Shown here in pieces: positions 1-8,048 of a DNA stretch of 46,866 bases. The stretch's first letter is position 1. Each line of letters opens with the position of its first letter. This stretch comes from Comamonadaceae bacterium CG12_big_fil_rev_8_21_14_0_65_59_15 (GTDB lineage: Bacteria; Pseudomonadota; Gammaproteobacteria; Burkholderiales; Burkholderiaceae_C), in assembly GCA_002786915.1 (NCBI GenBank), contig PCUV01000079.1:742-47607 (forward strand), given 5' to 3'. Position numbers and translations under genes: made by a program. The notes below the pieces were generated by a model. The model saw only the letters and a program-made list of their open reading frames with translations, ran no database searches and was not told the DNA's origin.

Positions 1-694
1 CAGTGCTGGCCAGGCCGCTTCCCACGCCAATATTCATCCAGAAACCATCGGTTGGCAACAGGGCCGTACTGAATGGAAGATAGCCTTTGCTGGCGATGTA
101 GTCAGCCAATGCTGTGCCGCCAAGCTGCTCGAGCGCACGTGCGTAAAACCGCCACCTCATGGTTGTAGCATCCCACGTCCAAGTGGTGGTGATGGCTTTG
201 CCTGCCGGGTTCAAGCTGCCACTCAGGCTGGTATTGATTTGTGACGGGGTTTTGTTGTCGGCGCTGCTGACCAAACTCCAGCCCAAGGGCAGGTCGCTTT
301 CAAGCAGCAACATCACCGGATCGCTAGGTGATGGTGGTGGTGCCGAAGGATCAGTCAATGAAACCGTATAGGCCACGGCTGCATTGACCCAGAAACCTTC
401 CTTGGGGGCAACACTAGTCAACACGTCATAGCCCTTGCTGAGTGCGTAGGCGGACAAATCAGCAGGCGACATCGATGGCGCATAAAAGGCCCACTTCGAT
501 GTGGCATTGTTCCACTTCCACACCGTCGTGATTTTGGACGGGTCGCCCAACCTGGCTGCGACATCAATTGATGCGGAATTACTGTTGCCATTAAGGTTCC
601 AGCCGGCTACCAGGTCAACTGGTGTTGCCGAGCAGGCAAGAGAAGATGCAAGTGAAGCCAGAAAAATCAAAGAGCGAAAAATAATGCAACGCAT
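1..694 (-). CDS. Exported protein with two internal repeats (partial, C-terminus off the left edge)
   Basis: An uninterrupted minus-strand reading frame starts at ATG 694 and is still open at base 1, giving 231 codons. An AGAGGTG Shine-Dalgarno lies just upstream of the start. The protein begins with a basic residue and a hydrophobic stretch (residues 1-23, with Cys21 near the end), so it is a Sec signal peptide or possibly a lipoprotein signal; the lipobox is poor (S-L-A-C). The mature part has two divergent copies of about 75-85 residues (about 26-103 and 127-214). Each opens with D-L-x-x-G-W, has a central W-x-W and W-x-F-Y, then K-G-Y, and closes with G-F-W-[VM]-N. A Pro/Ser-rich linker joins them. 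I do not recognise a named family; a cell-surface or secreted role is inferred from the signal and the repeats. Confidence 0.8.
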   Translation of the reverse strand, partial: MRCIIFRSLIFLASLASSLACSATPVDLVAGWNLNGNSNSASIDVAARLGDPSKITTVWKWNNATSKWAFYAPSMSPADLSAYALSKGYDVLTSVAPKEGFWVNAAVAYTVSLTDPSAPPPSPSDPVMLLLESDLPLGWSLVSSADNKTPSQINTSLSGSLNPAGKAITTTWTWDATTMRWRFYARALEQLGGTALADYIASKGYLPFSTALLPTDGFWMNIGVGSGLAST

Positions 695-880
695 GGCACA
701 CCTCTTTAAGAATCGATCCGGGGCAAAATACCGCGTCGGTACTTGTACGCTATACCCAATCGGAAGTGAATGCAACAGTGCATACCCTGCTCCTGGGCGT
801 GCATTACCAGCTGTTGTTCACCAAGGCTTTTCCCGAAGAACATTGAGGTACAAAGACTATTCATTCATAAACCATCGCAT

Positions 881-2338
881 TCAGGCAAACAGCCCGTGCA
901 AAAACCAGCGCGCGCTGGGCGCACCTGTATCCATGCTGGTGCCCAAGCCGGTATCCTTACCCGCGGGCAGTGTGACAGACGTATCTGCCGCACCCAGACG
1001 CTGGCGGTACACCCACAACCAGCCAGCATGCGCGCTGCGCGCCACAAAATAGTCGCGCAGCGCCAACTCGCCACCGCCCCACCAACCCACTTCCAGCCGC
1101 TGCGGCCCGTCCAACAAGGTCAGCGCGCCGTGGTAGTGCGGCACACCGTGGTGCACGTCCAGCTCCAGCGGCTGTGTCAGCAACCAAGTGGGCGCATGCG
1201 GCTGCGCCCAAGCGGGTGTGACAGACGGATTCAAGGGTGCTGACGTATCGGCGGTAAACGATGCGTGTGCTGTTAGCTTTTTCAGGATTTTTTGAGCTCT
1301 AGCCCTTTTATTTAAAGGGCTAGAAGCTACAAAAGTTGAATCAACTTCCAGCCAACGCTGCATCTGTTCCGGACGGTGGTCCAGCCGGGGCTGCAGGCGC
1401 AGCACGCGGTGCGCGCTCAGGCGTGCGCTCAGGCGCTCCAGCGTTTGTAACCAGCCGTCGGCTGCGGGCGTGGGCGCGTCCAGCAGGCTGTTGCTGGTGC
1501 CCACCCAAGGGGCGACTTCGAGGGTGCGCAAGCGCAATGTGTGCGCCGGGGCGGGCAGCGTCACACGCACCAGATGTTCGGCCAACAGGCGTTGCAGGTG
1601 GCCGCTGTCTTGCGTGGGCGCGCCGCTGCACAGTTGCAGCGCGCCCTGGTGGGCACTGTGGCGGCGTTCGTCCAGGTACCAGATCAGCTCCAGCGCCAAC
1701 ACGCCTTGCTGGCGCAGTTGCAGCCACACGCGCAGTTGCGCGAGCAGGCGGCGCGCAGCAAACAACAGGGCGCTGGCGTTTTCTACCGCGTTGGGCAGTT
1801 CCAGGCGGGCGTCAAACACCTCGGGCAGCGTCAACCAGGGGTACACGTCGGGGCGCTCGCCGTAGGCCTGGTCCAGCGCGGCCAGCAGTGGTGCTCCAAA
1901 GCGCCGGGCTACACCAGCACGCGGCAGGGCGCGCAATTGACCCCAGGTGGTGCAGCCCAGCCGTACCAGGGTGGGCAGGTGCGGTGCGGCAGCGGCCAGC
2001 GTGTTCAGCGGCAAGGCATCCACCGGCCACGCCGCCCGTGCCTGCAACGGGCTGCACGGGGCCACGGCAAGCTGCGCAATAGCTTCCAAGGATGTAGCTG
2101 CTTGCGCATAACCATCAAGGGCCAGCGCCAGATTTGGCTTTAAAACCTGGGACAGTAAGGCAGGCAGCCCACCCCACAGCCGCAAGCTGCCCGAGACCTC
2201 CAGCAACACCACATGCCCCACGCGCGCCACACGGGGCGTAAAGCGCAGCGCCCACCAGCCCAGCGCACGCACCGGGTCGCTCAGCGGAGCCGCCGCGTCG
2301 GTGGGAGCGGCTTCAAGCAGCAACGCGATCCATTGCAT
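881..2338 (-). CDS. imuB: ImuB, Y-family polymerase-like mutasome protein
   Basis: A 485-residue protein resembling ImuB, the catalytically inactive Y-family polymerase homologue that bridges DnaE2 and the beta clamp in SOS translesion synthesis. Family features are the N-terminal WWALRFTPRV and VLLEVSGSLRLWGG segments (about residues 28-57), the helix-hairpin-like LPTLVRLGCTTWGQLRALPR (121-140), and the C-terminal GWWGGGELALRDYFVARS and WFLHGLFA. ATG 2338 is chosen because the protein starts MQWIALL, as ImuB proteins do; the frame continues upstream but only as the shadow of imuA. It overlaps the end of imuA by 26 bp, so translation is probably coupled. Two palindromic repeat copies lie in frame within it (about residues 66-86 and 336-356). 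I saw no clear clamp-binding motif. No dnaE2 follows; the next gene is the repeat protein. Confidence 0.88.
   Translation of the reverse strand: MQWIALLLEAAPTDAAAPLSDPVRALGWWALRFTPRVARVGHVVLLEVSGSLRLWGGLPALLSQVLKPNLALALDGYAQAATSLEAIAQLAVAPCSPLQARAAWPVDALPLNTLAAAAPHLPTLVRLGCTTWGQLRALPRAGVARRFGAPLLAALDQAYGERPDVYPWLTLPEVFDARLELPNAVENASALLFAARRLLAQLRVWLQLRQQGVLALELIWYLDERRHSAHQGALQLCSGAPTQDSGHLQRLLAEHLVRVTLPAPAHTLRLRTLEVAPWVGTSNSLLDAPTPAADGWLQTLERLSARLSAHRVLRLQPRLDHRPEQMQRWLEVDSTFVASSPLNKRARAQKILKKLTAHASFTADTSAPLNPSVTPAWAQPHAPTWLLTQPLELDVHHGVPHYHGALTLLDGPQRLEVGWWGGGELALRDYFVARSAHAGWLWVYRQRLGAADTSVTLPAGKDTGLGTSMDTGAPSARWFLHGLFA
1287..1334. repeat. Palindromic repeat copy in frame in imuB (C-terminal half)
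   Basis: Perfect 10-bp inverted repeat CTAGCCCTTT (1299-1308) and AAAGGGCTAG (1314-1323), with a 5-nt loop, plus flanking AGCT extensions. It encodes about residues 336-356 of ImuB without breaking the frame. It shares the AAGGGCTAG core of the groES-groEL copy. Confidence 0.7.
2081..2147 (+). repeat. Palindromic repeat copy in frame in imuB (N-terminal part)
   Basis: Contains TAGCTGCTTGCGC, an AAGGGCCAGCG core and an AAATC/GATTT-type end, closely matching the copy between groES and groEL. It encodes about residues 65-86 of ImuB in frame. Confidence 0.7.
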
Positions 2339-3140
2339 GGTCGGGCCTGTGTACAGGCAAATCCAGCGCGTGGTCCAGCGGCGGGCCGCGGCGTTTGAGC
2401 AGTTCAACGCGCAACACTTGCGCAGCCCCACCCCACGTCGCCTGCAGCGGGGCATCGGTGGTCAAGTTCATCACAGCAAGCCCGGCGCTGGCCGCAGGCT
2501 CGGTGTGCTGTGGGGCGCAGGCTGGCTCGGGCAGCAACAGCAGGCGCAGCAGCGCGGGGCAAGCGCTGTACCGAGCACTGGCCGGGCGCAGCGCAAACAA
2601 CAGTTTGGCGTGGGTGTAAGCCCCTAGGTGCAAGCGGCGCAGCGCGGCGGTTTGCACCTGGCCCAGCCAGACCAGCACAGCGGCCACGTCTGTGCAGCGC
2701 AGCGCCTGCTCTGCCGCCCACAACCGCTCGGCCGATGTCTGCGCCTGCACCCACAACAAGCGCGTCACGTCCAGCCCACGCGCGGCCAGACCCGGGCCAA
2801 ACGGGGTGTAGGGCGCACCGATCAGCGCCACCCAGGCCGGGTGGGGACTGGCTGCAACGGGCGTATCCCCTGACGCCGCACCCTTCTGGGCGGCTGCCAG
2901 CGCGGGCAGCAGCAACTGCCATTCGTGGTGGCAACCGGGTTCTTGCAGGATGTCGCACAGGCCGCCCAGCGGCCAGCCCGCGCCGGGCAGTTGCGCGTCC
3001 AGCAGCGCATGGCCGCTGGCGACCACGCTGCACACCGCCTGGCGGGCCAGGCTGTCAGCACGCCAGAGCGCGTTTCCAGCCTGCGCCAGCTTGGCCAGCA
3101 CACCCTGGGGGTCAAGCCCGCACGGCGCAGCCGCGCCCAT
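2313..3140 (-). CDS. imuA: ImuA, SulA/RecA-like mutasome protein
   Basis: A 275-residue protein of the ImuA (SulA-like) family, the first gene of LexA-controlled imuAB mutagenesis cassettes. The characteristic segment is SGHALLDAQLPGAGWPLGGL followed by the LLLPALA helix (about residues 41-75), as in other ImuA proteins; no Walker A motif is present. The frame is open to a GTG at 3215 with another ATG at 3182, but ATG 3140 has a good AAGGAGG upstream and gives the usual distance to the SGHALLD segment, so I prefer it. A LexA box sits at 3222-3237. ImuA probably acts with ImuB and DnaE2 after DNA damage. Confidence 0.85.
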   Translation of the reverse strand: MGAAAPCGLDPQGVLAKLAQAGNALWRADSLARQAVCSVVASGHALLDAQLPGAGWPLGGLCDILQEPGCHHEWQLLLPALAAAQKGAASGDTPVAASPHPAWVALIGAPYTPFGPGLAARGLDVTRLLWVQAQTSAERLWAAEQALRCTDVAAVLVWLGQVQTAALRRLHLGAYTHAKLLFALRPASARYSACPALLRLLLLPEPACAPQHTEPAASAGLAVMNLTTDAPLQATWGGAAQVLRVELLKRRGPPLDHALDLPVHRPDHAMDRVAA

Positions 3141-3221
3141 GGGCGTCACACCCTCCTTCACATCCACTGCCCGCAAAACCATGGCTTTTTGCACCCGCTT
3201 AATCCACCCAATCACAAAATA

Positions 3222-3237
3222 CTGTGTTTATAACCAG
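3222..3237 (-). promoter_or_regulatory. LexA (SOS) box upstream of imuA
   Basis: CTGTGTTTATAACCAG fits the gamma/betaproteobacterial LexA pattern CTG-N10-CAG with an AT-rich centre. It lies just upstream of imuA, and on the minus strand a TATAAA -10-like hexamer falls inside it, so bound LexA would block the promoter. imuA-imuB cassettes are known LexA regulon members. Confidence 0.8.
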
Positions 3238-3426
3238 TTTGTTACCGATTCTGACAGAGTCCGGGCGACTGCGCCAGGGCATTTCGGATCAGTGCGCTGG
3301 CGATAACAGCACCAAGCCATGTGGGTTAGGAGTGCGCCCAGGGCGGGAGCGGGCAGCGTCCACGCGCGGCGCAGCGACTGCGCCAGACATCAGCCCGGCA
3401 CCGTCACGCCTCAGTATCATCGCCCC

Positions 3427-4224
3427 ATGCCTGCCAACCCCGCCCTGATCGACCTGCTCCGCCGCTGGTCAGCGACGCTGTGGCGCGCATGGCGCAGTTG
3501 GAGTTTCATGCTGCACTTTGGCGCACTAATGCTGGTGCTGCTGCTCTCACCCGCCACCCACACCCGGGCCTACCGCGCCGCCACAGCGCAACGCATGGTC
3601 GCCAGCACATGGCAGGTGTTGCCATGGTTTACCGCCTTGTCGAGCCTGCTCAGTCTGGTGCTGATTCGCATTGTGGTGGTCACCGCGCTGAGCTACGGGC
3701 TGTCGCAATACGCTTTACAAATGGTGGTGCGCGTGCTGGTGCTGGAGCTGATCCCGCTGTCGGCAGCACTGTTTGTCACACTGCGCGCTGGGCTGGCTTT
3801 CAACGCCGGGGCCATGCCCGATGCCGGCCAGCGCCGTGTGCGGCACATCCGTGATCTGGACCTGGCACAACTGCGTCAAGATCTGGTGCCACGCGTGCTG
3901 GCCAACGGGTTTTCCGTGTTGGCGTTGGCTATGCTCAGCAGCGTTATCACGCTGGTGTTGGCGTACCTGGCGGTGTATGGCCTGTCGCCCTGGGGGCTGC
4001 CCGGATTTACCCGCACCGTGGGGCAGGTGTTTGACCTGACAATGAGCCTGGCTTTCCTGCTCAAAGTGCTTCTCTTTAGCCTGGCGGTGGCGGTGGTGCC
4101 GATGGCCGCCACGCTGGACGCCCACTGGCGCGCCAGCAGCGACACCATCCAGCCCGGTGCGGTACGGCTGTTGGTGGTGTTGCTGATCATCGAGGCCGCG
4201 CTGTTGGCGGTCAATTACATCTGA
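3427..4224 (+). CDS. MlaE-family ABC transporter permease
   Basis: A 265-residue inner-membrane protein with about five to six hydrophobic segments, of the MlaE (DUF140) permease family that moves lipids between inner and outer membrane. Family features are the LxxELIPLSAALFVTLRAGLAFNAG stretch (about 105-130) and the coupling-helix-like DLDLAQLRQDLVPRVLA (about 140-157), which matches the usual EQIDALxxxxxxxxVPRVLA region but is divergent. ATG 3427 gives the normal family length; there is no clear Shine-Dalgarno. The MCE protein follows after about 15 bp, so the two are likely co-transcribed. No MlaF-type ATPase gene lies between or beside them, which is unusual for this arrangement. Confidence 0.82.
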   Translation: MPANPALIDLLRRWSATLWRAWRSWSFMLHFGALMLVLLLSPATHTRAYRAATAQRMVASTWQVLPWFTALSSLLSLVLIRIVVVTALSYGLSQYALQMVVRVLVLELIPLSAALFVTLRAGLAFNAGAMPDAGQRRVRHIRDLDLAQLRQDLVPRVLANGFSVLALAMLSSVITLVLAYLAVYGLSPWGLPGFTRTVGQVFDLTMSLAFLLKVLLFSLAVAVVPMAATLDAHWRASSDTIQPGAVRLLVVLLIIEAALLAVNYI

Positions 4225-4239
4225 ACTGTTCTTTGTTTG

Positions 4240-5235
4240 ATGCATGATTCACCCATGAACCCTTCTGACGCCGATCCAACACCGCCCATTGCCCACCTGG
4301 AGCGCAAGGCGCGGCTGCTGCTGTGGCTGGTGGCCGCCGTTATCGCCGGCTTTGTGCTGTACGTGATGGTGGCGCGCGGCGTGTTTGAGCGCACCCAGCA
4401 GTTGGTGCTGGTGTCGGACGACTCTGAGGGCGTGATCGTGGGCATGGACCTGACGTTTTCGGGCTTTCCGATTGGGCGCGTGCGCCGCATCGAGCTGGCC
4501 GACGATGGCAAGGCGCGCATGGTGATCGACGTGCCGCTCAAAGACGCGCGCTGGCTGCGCAGCAGCAGCATCTTTACGCTGGAGCGTGGCATGGTGGGCG
4601 ACACGCGCATCCGCGCCTACAGCGGCATCCTGACCGACCCCCCGCTGCCCGCCGGGTCAGAGCGCACGCTGCTGCGCGGTGACACCGCCGCCGAGATTCC
4701 GCGCTTGGTCGCCAGTGCGCGCGCCCTGTTGGAACATCTGGACAACATGACCGCACCAGAGGCCAGCCTGGCCACCAGCCTGGCGCACCTGAACACGCTG
4801 TCTGAGCGGCTGACCGGGCGCTACGGCATGCTTACCGGCGTGCTGGGCAGCGAAGACAACGCCAAAAAGATCATCACCACGCTGGAGCGCACCAACGCGC
4901 TGCTGGCCAAGGCCGACCAGCGCGTGTTTGGCCCGCAAGGCGTGCTGGACAGCACTCAGGGTGCCATCGACAGTGCCAAAACCACGCTCGACAGCTCCAA
5001 CGAGGCGGTCAAGCAACTCAGCACCGTGTTGCAGGAATCGCGCCAGACCTTGACCCGCTTGGACGCGGTGTTGGCGCAGGCGCAGGCGGTAGGCTCCAAC
5101 GTGCGCGTAGCCACCACCGACCTGAACCTGCTGCGTGCCGAAGTAGAAGCGAGTTTGCGCAAGGTGGGCCAGCTCACCAACGAGATCAACCGCAAATGGC
5201 CCTTTACACGCGACACCGAGATCAAACTGCCATGA
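4240..5235 (+). CDS. MCE-domain (MlaD-family) lipid-transport protein
   Basis: A 331-residue protein with one N-terminal membrane segment (about residues 24-46), a single MCE/MlaD domain (about 50-125; V-x-G-M-D-L-T-F-S-G-F-P-I-G-R-V and the basic/acidic MVIDVPLKD strand), and a long helical, probably coiled-coil, C-terminal half (about 150-320). MCE proteins form hexameric rings in the periplasm that pass lipids to or from an MlaE permease. The start is uncertain: ATG 4240 and ATG 4255 both lack a Shine-Dalgarno. The stop overlaps the next start (ATGA at 5232-5235), indicating translational coupling. It is much longer than classical MlaD (about 180 residues), with the extra length in the helical tail, as in PqiB/LetB-like or actinobacterial Mce proteins. 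Confidence 0.88.
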   Translation: MHDSPMNPSDADPTPPIAHLERKARLLLWLVAAVIAGFVLYVMVARGVFERTQQLVLVSDDSEGVIVGMDLTFSGFPIGRVRRIELADDGKARMVIDVPLKDARWLRSSSIFTLERGMVGDTRIRAYSGILTDPPLPAGSERTLLRGDTAAEIPRLVASARALLEHLDNMTAPEASLATSLAHLNTLSERLTGRYGMLTGVLGSEDNAKKIITTLERTNALLAKADQRVFGPQGVLDSTQGAIDSAKTTLDSSNEAVKQLSTVLQESRQTLTRLDAVLAQAQAVGSNVRVATTDLNLLRAEVEASLRKVGQLTNEINRKWPFTRDTEIKLP

Positions 5236-6005
5236 GAGCCTTTTTACATGCCCCTACCCCTGGTGCGTCTTCCTCTGTAGAGCAGACCCGTGCCAGGCGT
5301 TCCAGCCGGCTGCGCTGGCGTGCCGTCGCAGCACGGCTGGCCTTGGTACCTGTCGTGTTGTGGCTAAGCGCCTGCGCCAGCGCACCGCCGCCGCCCGACT
5401 GGCAGGCCAATGCGTTTGCCTCGCTGAACCAGTTTACCCAGGCTTATCTGGAGGGCAACCTGCGCGTGGCCGACGCCGAATTTGCCCGCGCCCGCGCCGA
5501 GGTGGCCCGCACCGGGCGTACCGACCTGCTGGCGCGGCTGGAATTGGTGCGCTGCGCGGTGCAGGTGGCCGCGCTGGTGTGGACGCCCTGCACCGGCTAC
5601 CAGGCGCTGGCGCAAGATGCAGCGCCGCAAGAACGCGCGTATGCCCAGTTTTTACGCGGTCGCTGGCAAGGCATCGACGCGCAACTGCTGCCGGTGCAGT
5701 ACCAGGCGCTGGTCACGCAGGTGCAACATGAGGCCACCACGCCCGGCAGTGCGCCACCAGCGGCCGGGCGGCTGGGCGCCATCAGCGACCCGCTGGCGCG
5801 CCTGATTGCCGCCGGAGCGCTGCTGCAATCAGAGCAGCTTGGCCCCGAAGATACGGGGCGGGCGATCGATTCGGCTTCTGGTCAGGGGTGGCGCAGGCCG
5901 CTGCTGGCTTGGCTGGGCGTGGCCCTGAAACAGGCGCAGTTTGGCTTTGATACGGCGGGCGCCCAGCGCATTCGCCGCCGCATGGACGCTATCCTTACCC
6001 CCTGA
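5232..6005 (+). CDS. Lipoprotein linked to the MlaE/MCE module
   Basis: A 257-residue protein starting at the ATG that overlaps the stop of the MCE gene. It has a long, Arg-rich N-terminal tail, a hydrophobic stretch and a good lipobox (W-L-S-A-C, Cys about residue 47), so it is probably a lipoprotein. The remainder is helical and Ala/Gln-rich with the look of a TPR-like or helical repeat fold; it is not an obvious PqiC (DUF330) domain. The context suggests an outer-membrane or periplasmic partner of the MCE protein. Its 3' end overlaps the convergent downstream gene by 11 bp. Confidence 0.78.
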   Translation: MRAFLHAPTPGASSSVEQTRARRSSRLRWRAVAARLALVPVVLWLSACASAPPPPDWQANAFASLNQFTQAYLEGNLRVADAEFARARAEVARTGRTDLLARLELVRCAVQVAALVWTPCTGYQALAQDAAPQERAYAQFLRGRWQGIDAQLLPVQYQALVTQVQHEATTPGSAPPAAGRLGAISDPLARLIAAGALLQSEQLGPEDTGRAIDSASGQGWRRPLLAWLGVALKQAQFGFDTAGAQRIRRRMDAILTP

Positions 6006-7845
6006 CCCAGACCAGCCAGACCAGCAGCACCAGCAATACCAAAGTAGCGATCAGATAAGGCAGCCTGGACGGCTTGTCCGCGTACGGATCGGTCAGCGCT
6101 CGCTCGGCGCCTTCTGGCAGCCTGGCCAGCTGCGTGAGCGACGTACCAAACGGAATGTTGATGCGCGCGCGCGCATTCACCGCCCAGCCGTTGGCGTCCA
6201 GAATTGGCCCCAGATTGCGGCTGCGCAGCTTGAACCAGGCCAGCAGCACCGCCGGCCCCGAGATCAACAGCATCAGCCCCGCAATGGCCAGCGGAATCTG
6301 CCACCACTTGAGGCCAAACAGCCCGCCGATCAGCGACGCCGCCATGGTGCCCAAGGCACCCAGCGCCAGCCCGATGGCGGCAAAAATACCGGCAAACTTG
6401 CCCACGTCAAACGGTGGGGGTGCTTCAGGCTTGCCAGCTACGCCTTTGGTTACAGCAGACACTGCAGCACCACTGAGCTTGTCGTCGGACGCCTTGGCCT
6501 TGGCGGCGGCCATTTTTTGCAACTGTGCGCCAACCATCTTGGCAGCCTGTTTGTAAGGTGACCAGAACGTCTGGCGCAGGCTGATCGGGTGTTCCACAAT
6601 TTTGCTGATGGTGGCGTCCCAGTCCCGCCCCTGGCGGTCGTAAAACACGCCATTGCGCCCCACCATCAACTGATCCGAATCGCCTGCGGTAAAAGCCGCC
6701 GCGATGCTGAGCTTTTCCGCACCGCGTACGCAGTCGCAATACACCAGACACACGCGTGACAACCCGGCCAGCGCCGCGTGTTTGGCTGCATCGTTTACTG
6801 CCACGCACAGGTCACAAGAGCGCCCGTCCAGGTACAAGGTGCCGATCTGGAAAGTGGCCTTGCCACGGCGCGTATAAAAGTCGCGAAACGACACAAAGTT
6901 GTTCGCCAGCGGATGCAGGTCGCGCACGTAGCGTGCCAGACGCTCCAGGTCGCGCACGCCGTCGCCCTCTGCCGCCGGGTCGGGCTTGCTCGCCAGCCAA
7001 GTGGAGTAGGGTGCCAGCTTGTCTTTGATGGCCTGCCAATCCGCCGCATTCAGTTCCTGGCGCTCGCCCAGCAGCGACGTCACGACGTTGGTGTGCAGTA
7101 CCGCCATGCGCGCCGCCCAGGCCGGGTTCAGACCGCCGCCCAGCGGCAGCGCGCCAGCGGGGGTGACATGCGCCAGCGGCAAGTCGCTGATGGCCGACGC
7201 ACCGGCTTGCAGCGCAGCAGGTGCCAGCGCCTTGAGCGCGTCTTCAGAGGCGTTGAGCACCCCGCCAGCTCGCTCATCAAACGCGGCCAGGTCACAGCGG
7301 GTAAAAAAGTCCACCACCTTGGCGTCGAGCTCGGCCACCAGCGCGTGCGCCGCAGCGGTGGCGTCGCCCAGCGGCAAGGCGTCCTTGCCGACGGCTTCCC
7401 ACGCGGCCAGCGCGCGTGCGGCGTGGCTGGCCTGCGCAGCACTGGCCTCGGCCACGCTCAGCACGTCGGCCTCGCCCTTGCCCAACTCGGTGGCCAGCGC
7501 CTGCGCCGCAGCCTTGATGAGTTTGCCAGCGTCATCATCGTCACGGATGGCGCCCACCGCCACGCCATCCTGCCCCTGCACCAGCAGGTCAGCGTCGCGC
7601 AGGCGCGCACCGGCCCACCGGATGGCAGCAATCAGCTCGGGCGGGCGCACGTGGCCGTCGCCGTCGGTGTCGATGAACTGCAGCGTGCGCGCGTCAAATT
7701 CGATGCCTTGCACCGGGCAAGACAGCGCCACCCACAGCTTCTGGTCGAGTTCACCCAGCGCTAGCAGATCAGCCGCGCGCTCCAGTTGCACCTGGTCAAA
7801 GCCACCGGCCCTGAAAAACCGCCATTGATATGTTGCGCTTGCCAT
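5995..7845 (-). CDS. Uncharacterised EF-hand membrane protein
   Basis: A 616-residue protein I cannot assign to a named family. Near the N-terminus is a textbook EF-hand loop: D59-x-D61-x-D63-G64-x-V66-x3-E70, within FIDTDGDGHVRPPEL. The middle (about 80-450) is soluble and Ala/Asp-rich, with a Cys-containing patch (DGRSCDLCVAVND ... VCLVYCDC, about 330-365). The C-terminus has about three membrane segments (about 487-511, 515-540, 593-613) separated by a soluble stretch (GPILDANGWAVNARARINIPFG) that looks conserved. ATG 7845 has a GTGAGGT Shine-Dalgarno. It is monocistronic by layout. Calcium binding is inferred from the loop; membrane location from hydrophobicity. Confidence 0.82.
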   Translation of the reverse strand: MASATYQWRFFRAGGFDQVQLERAADLLALGELDQKLWVALSCPVQGIEFDARTLQFIDTDGDGHVRPPELIAAIRWAGARLRDADLLVQGQDGVAVGAIRDDDDAGKLIKAAAQALATELGKGEADVLSVAEASAAQASHAARALAAWEAVGKDALPLGDATAAAHALVAELDAKVVDFFTRCDLAAFDERAGGVLNASEDALKALAPAALQAGASAISDLPLAHVTPAGALPLGGGLNPAWAARMAVLHTNVVTSLLGERQELNAADWQAIKDKLAPYSTWLASKPDPAAEGDGVRDLERLARYVRDLHPLANNFVSFRDFYTRRGKATFQIGTLYLDGRSCDLCVAVNDAAKHAALAGLSRVCLVYCDCVRGAEKLSIAAAFTAGDSDQLMVGRNGVFYDRQGRDWDATISKIVEHPISLRQTFWSPYKQAAKMVGAQLQKMAAAKAKASDDKLSGAAVSAVTKGVAGKPEAPPPFDVGKFAGIFAAIGLALGALGTMAASLIGGLFGLKWWQIPLAIAGLMLLISGPAVLLAWFKLRSRNLGPILDANGWAVNARARINIPFGTSLTQLARLPEGAERALTDPYADKPSRLPYLIATLVLLVLLVWLVWVRG

Positions 7846-8048
7846 CTGGGTACCTCACTGTTTGGTTGCGTTGACGGGCAATGATAAAGGGTAGATGAGA
7901 CGCGCTGTCGGCTTCGGGCGCTGGTAGTGTATCCAAGGGGAGTCAGTATTGGGAAGGAAACGGCATCGTCTACTCACGGCGCAGCGACGGGGTCAGGCGC
8001 CCGGCCGTGCGTCGGTGTTTTCCAACTCTCTGCACGTCCAAAAACGCC

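Noticed and set aside
501..1243. Plus-strand open frames across the left repeat protein and imuB
   Set aside because: They lack family features and overlap convincing minus-strand genes; they are frame shadows in GC-rich DNA.
2346..2357. CTGTGTACAG in imuA/imuB overlap as a second LexA box
   Set aside because: The half-sites are too close together for the CTG-N10-CAG spacing.
3368..3384. Perfect 7-bp hairpin GGCGCAG-CGA-CTGCGCC before the MlaE permease
   Set aside because: It is short, lacks a T-tract, and GC-rich stems of this size are expected by chance here; related GCGACTGCGCCAG words occur nearby but do not form a clear repeat family.
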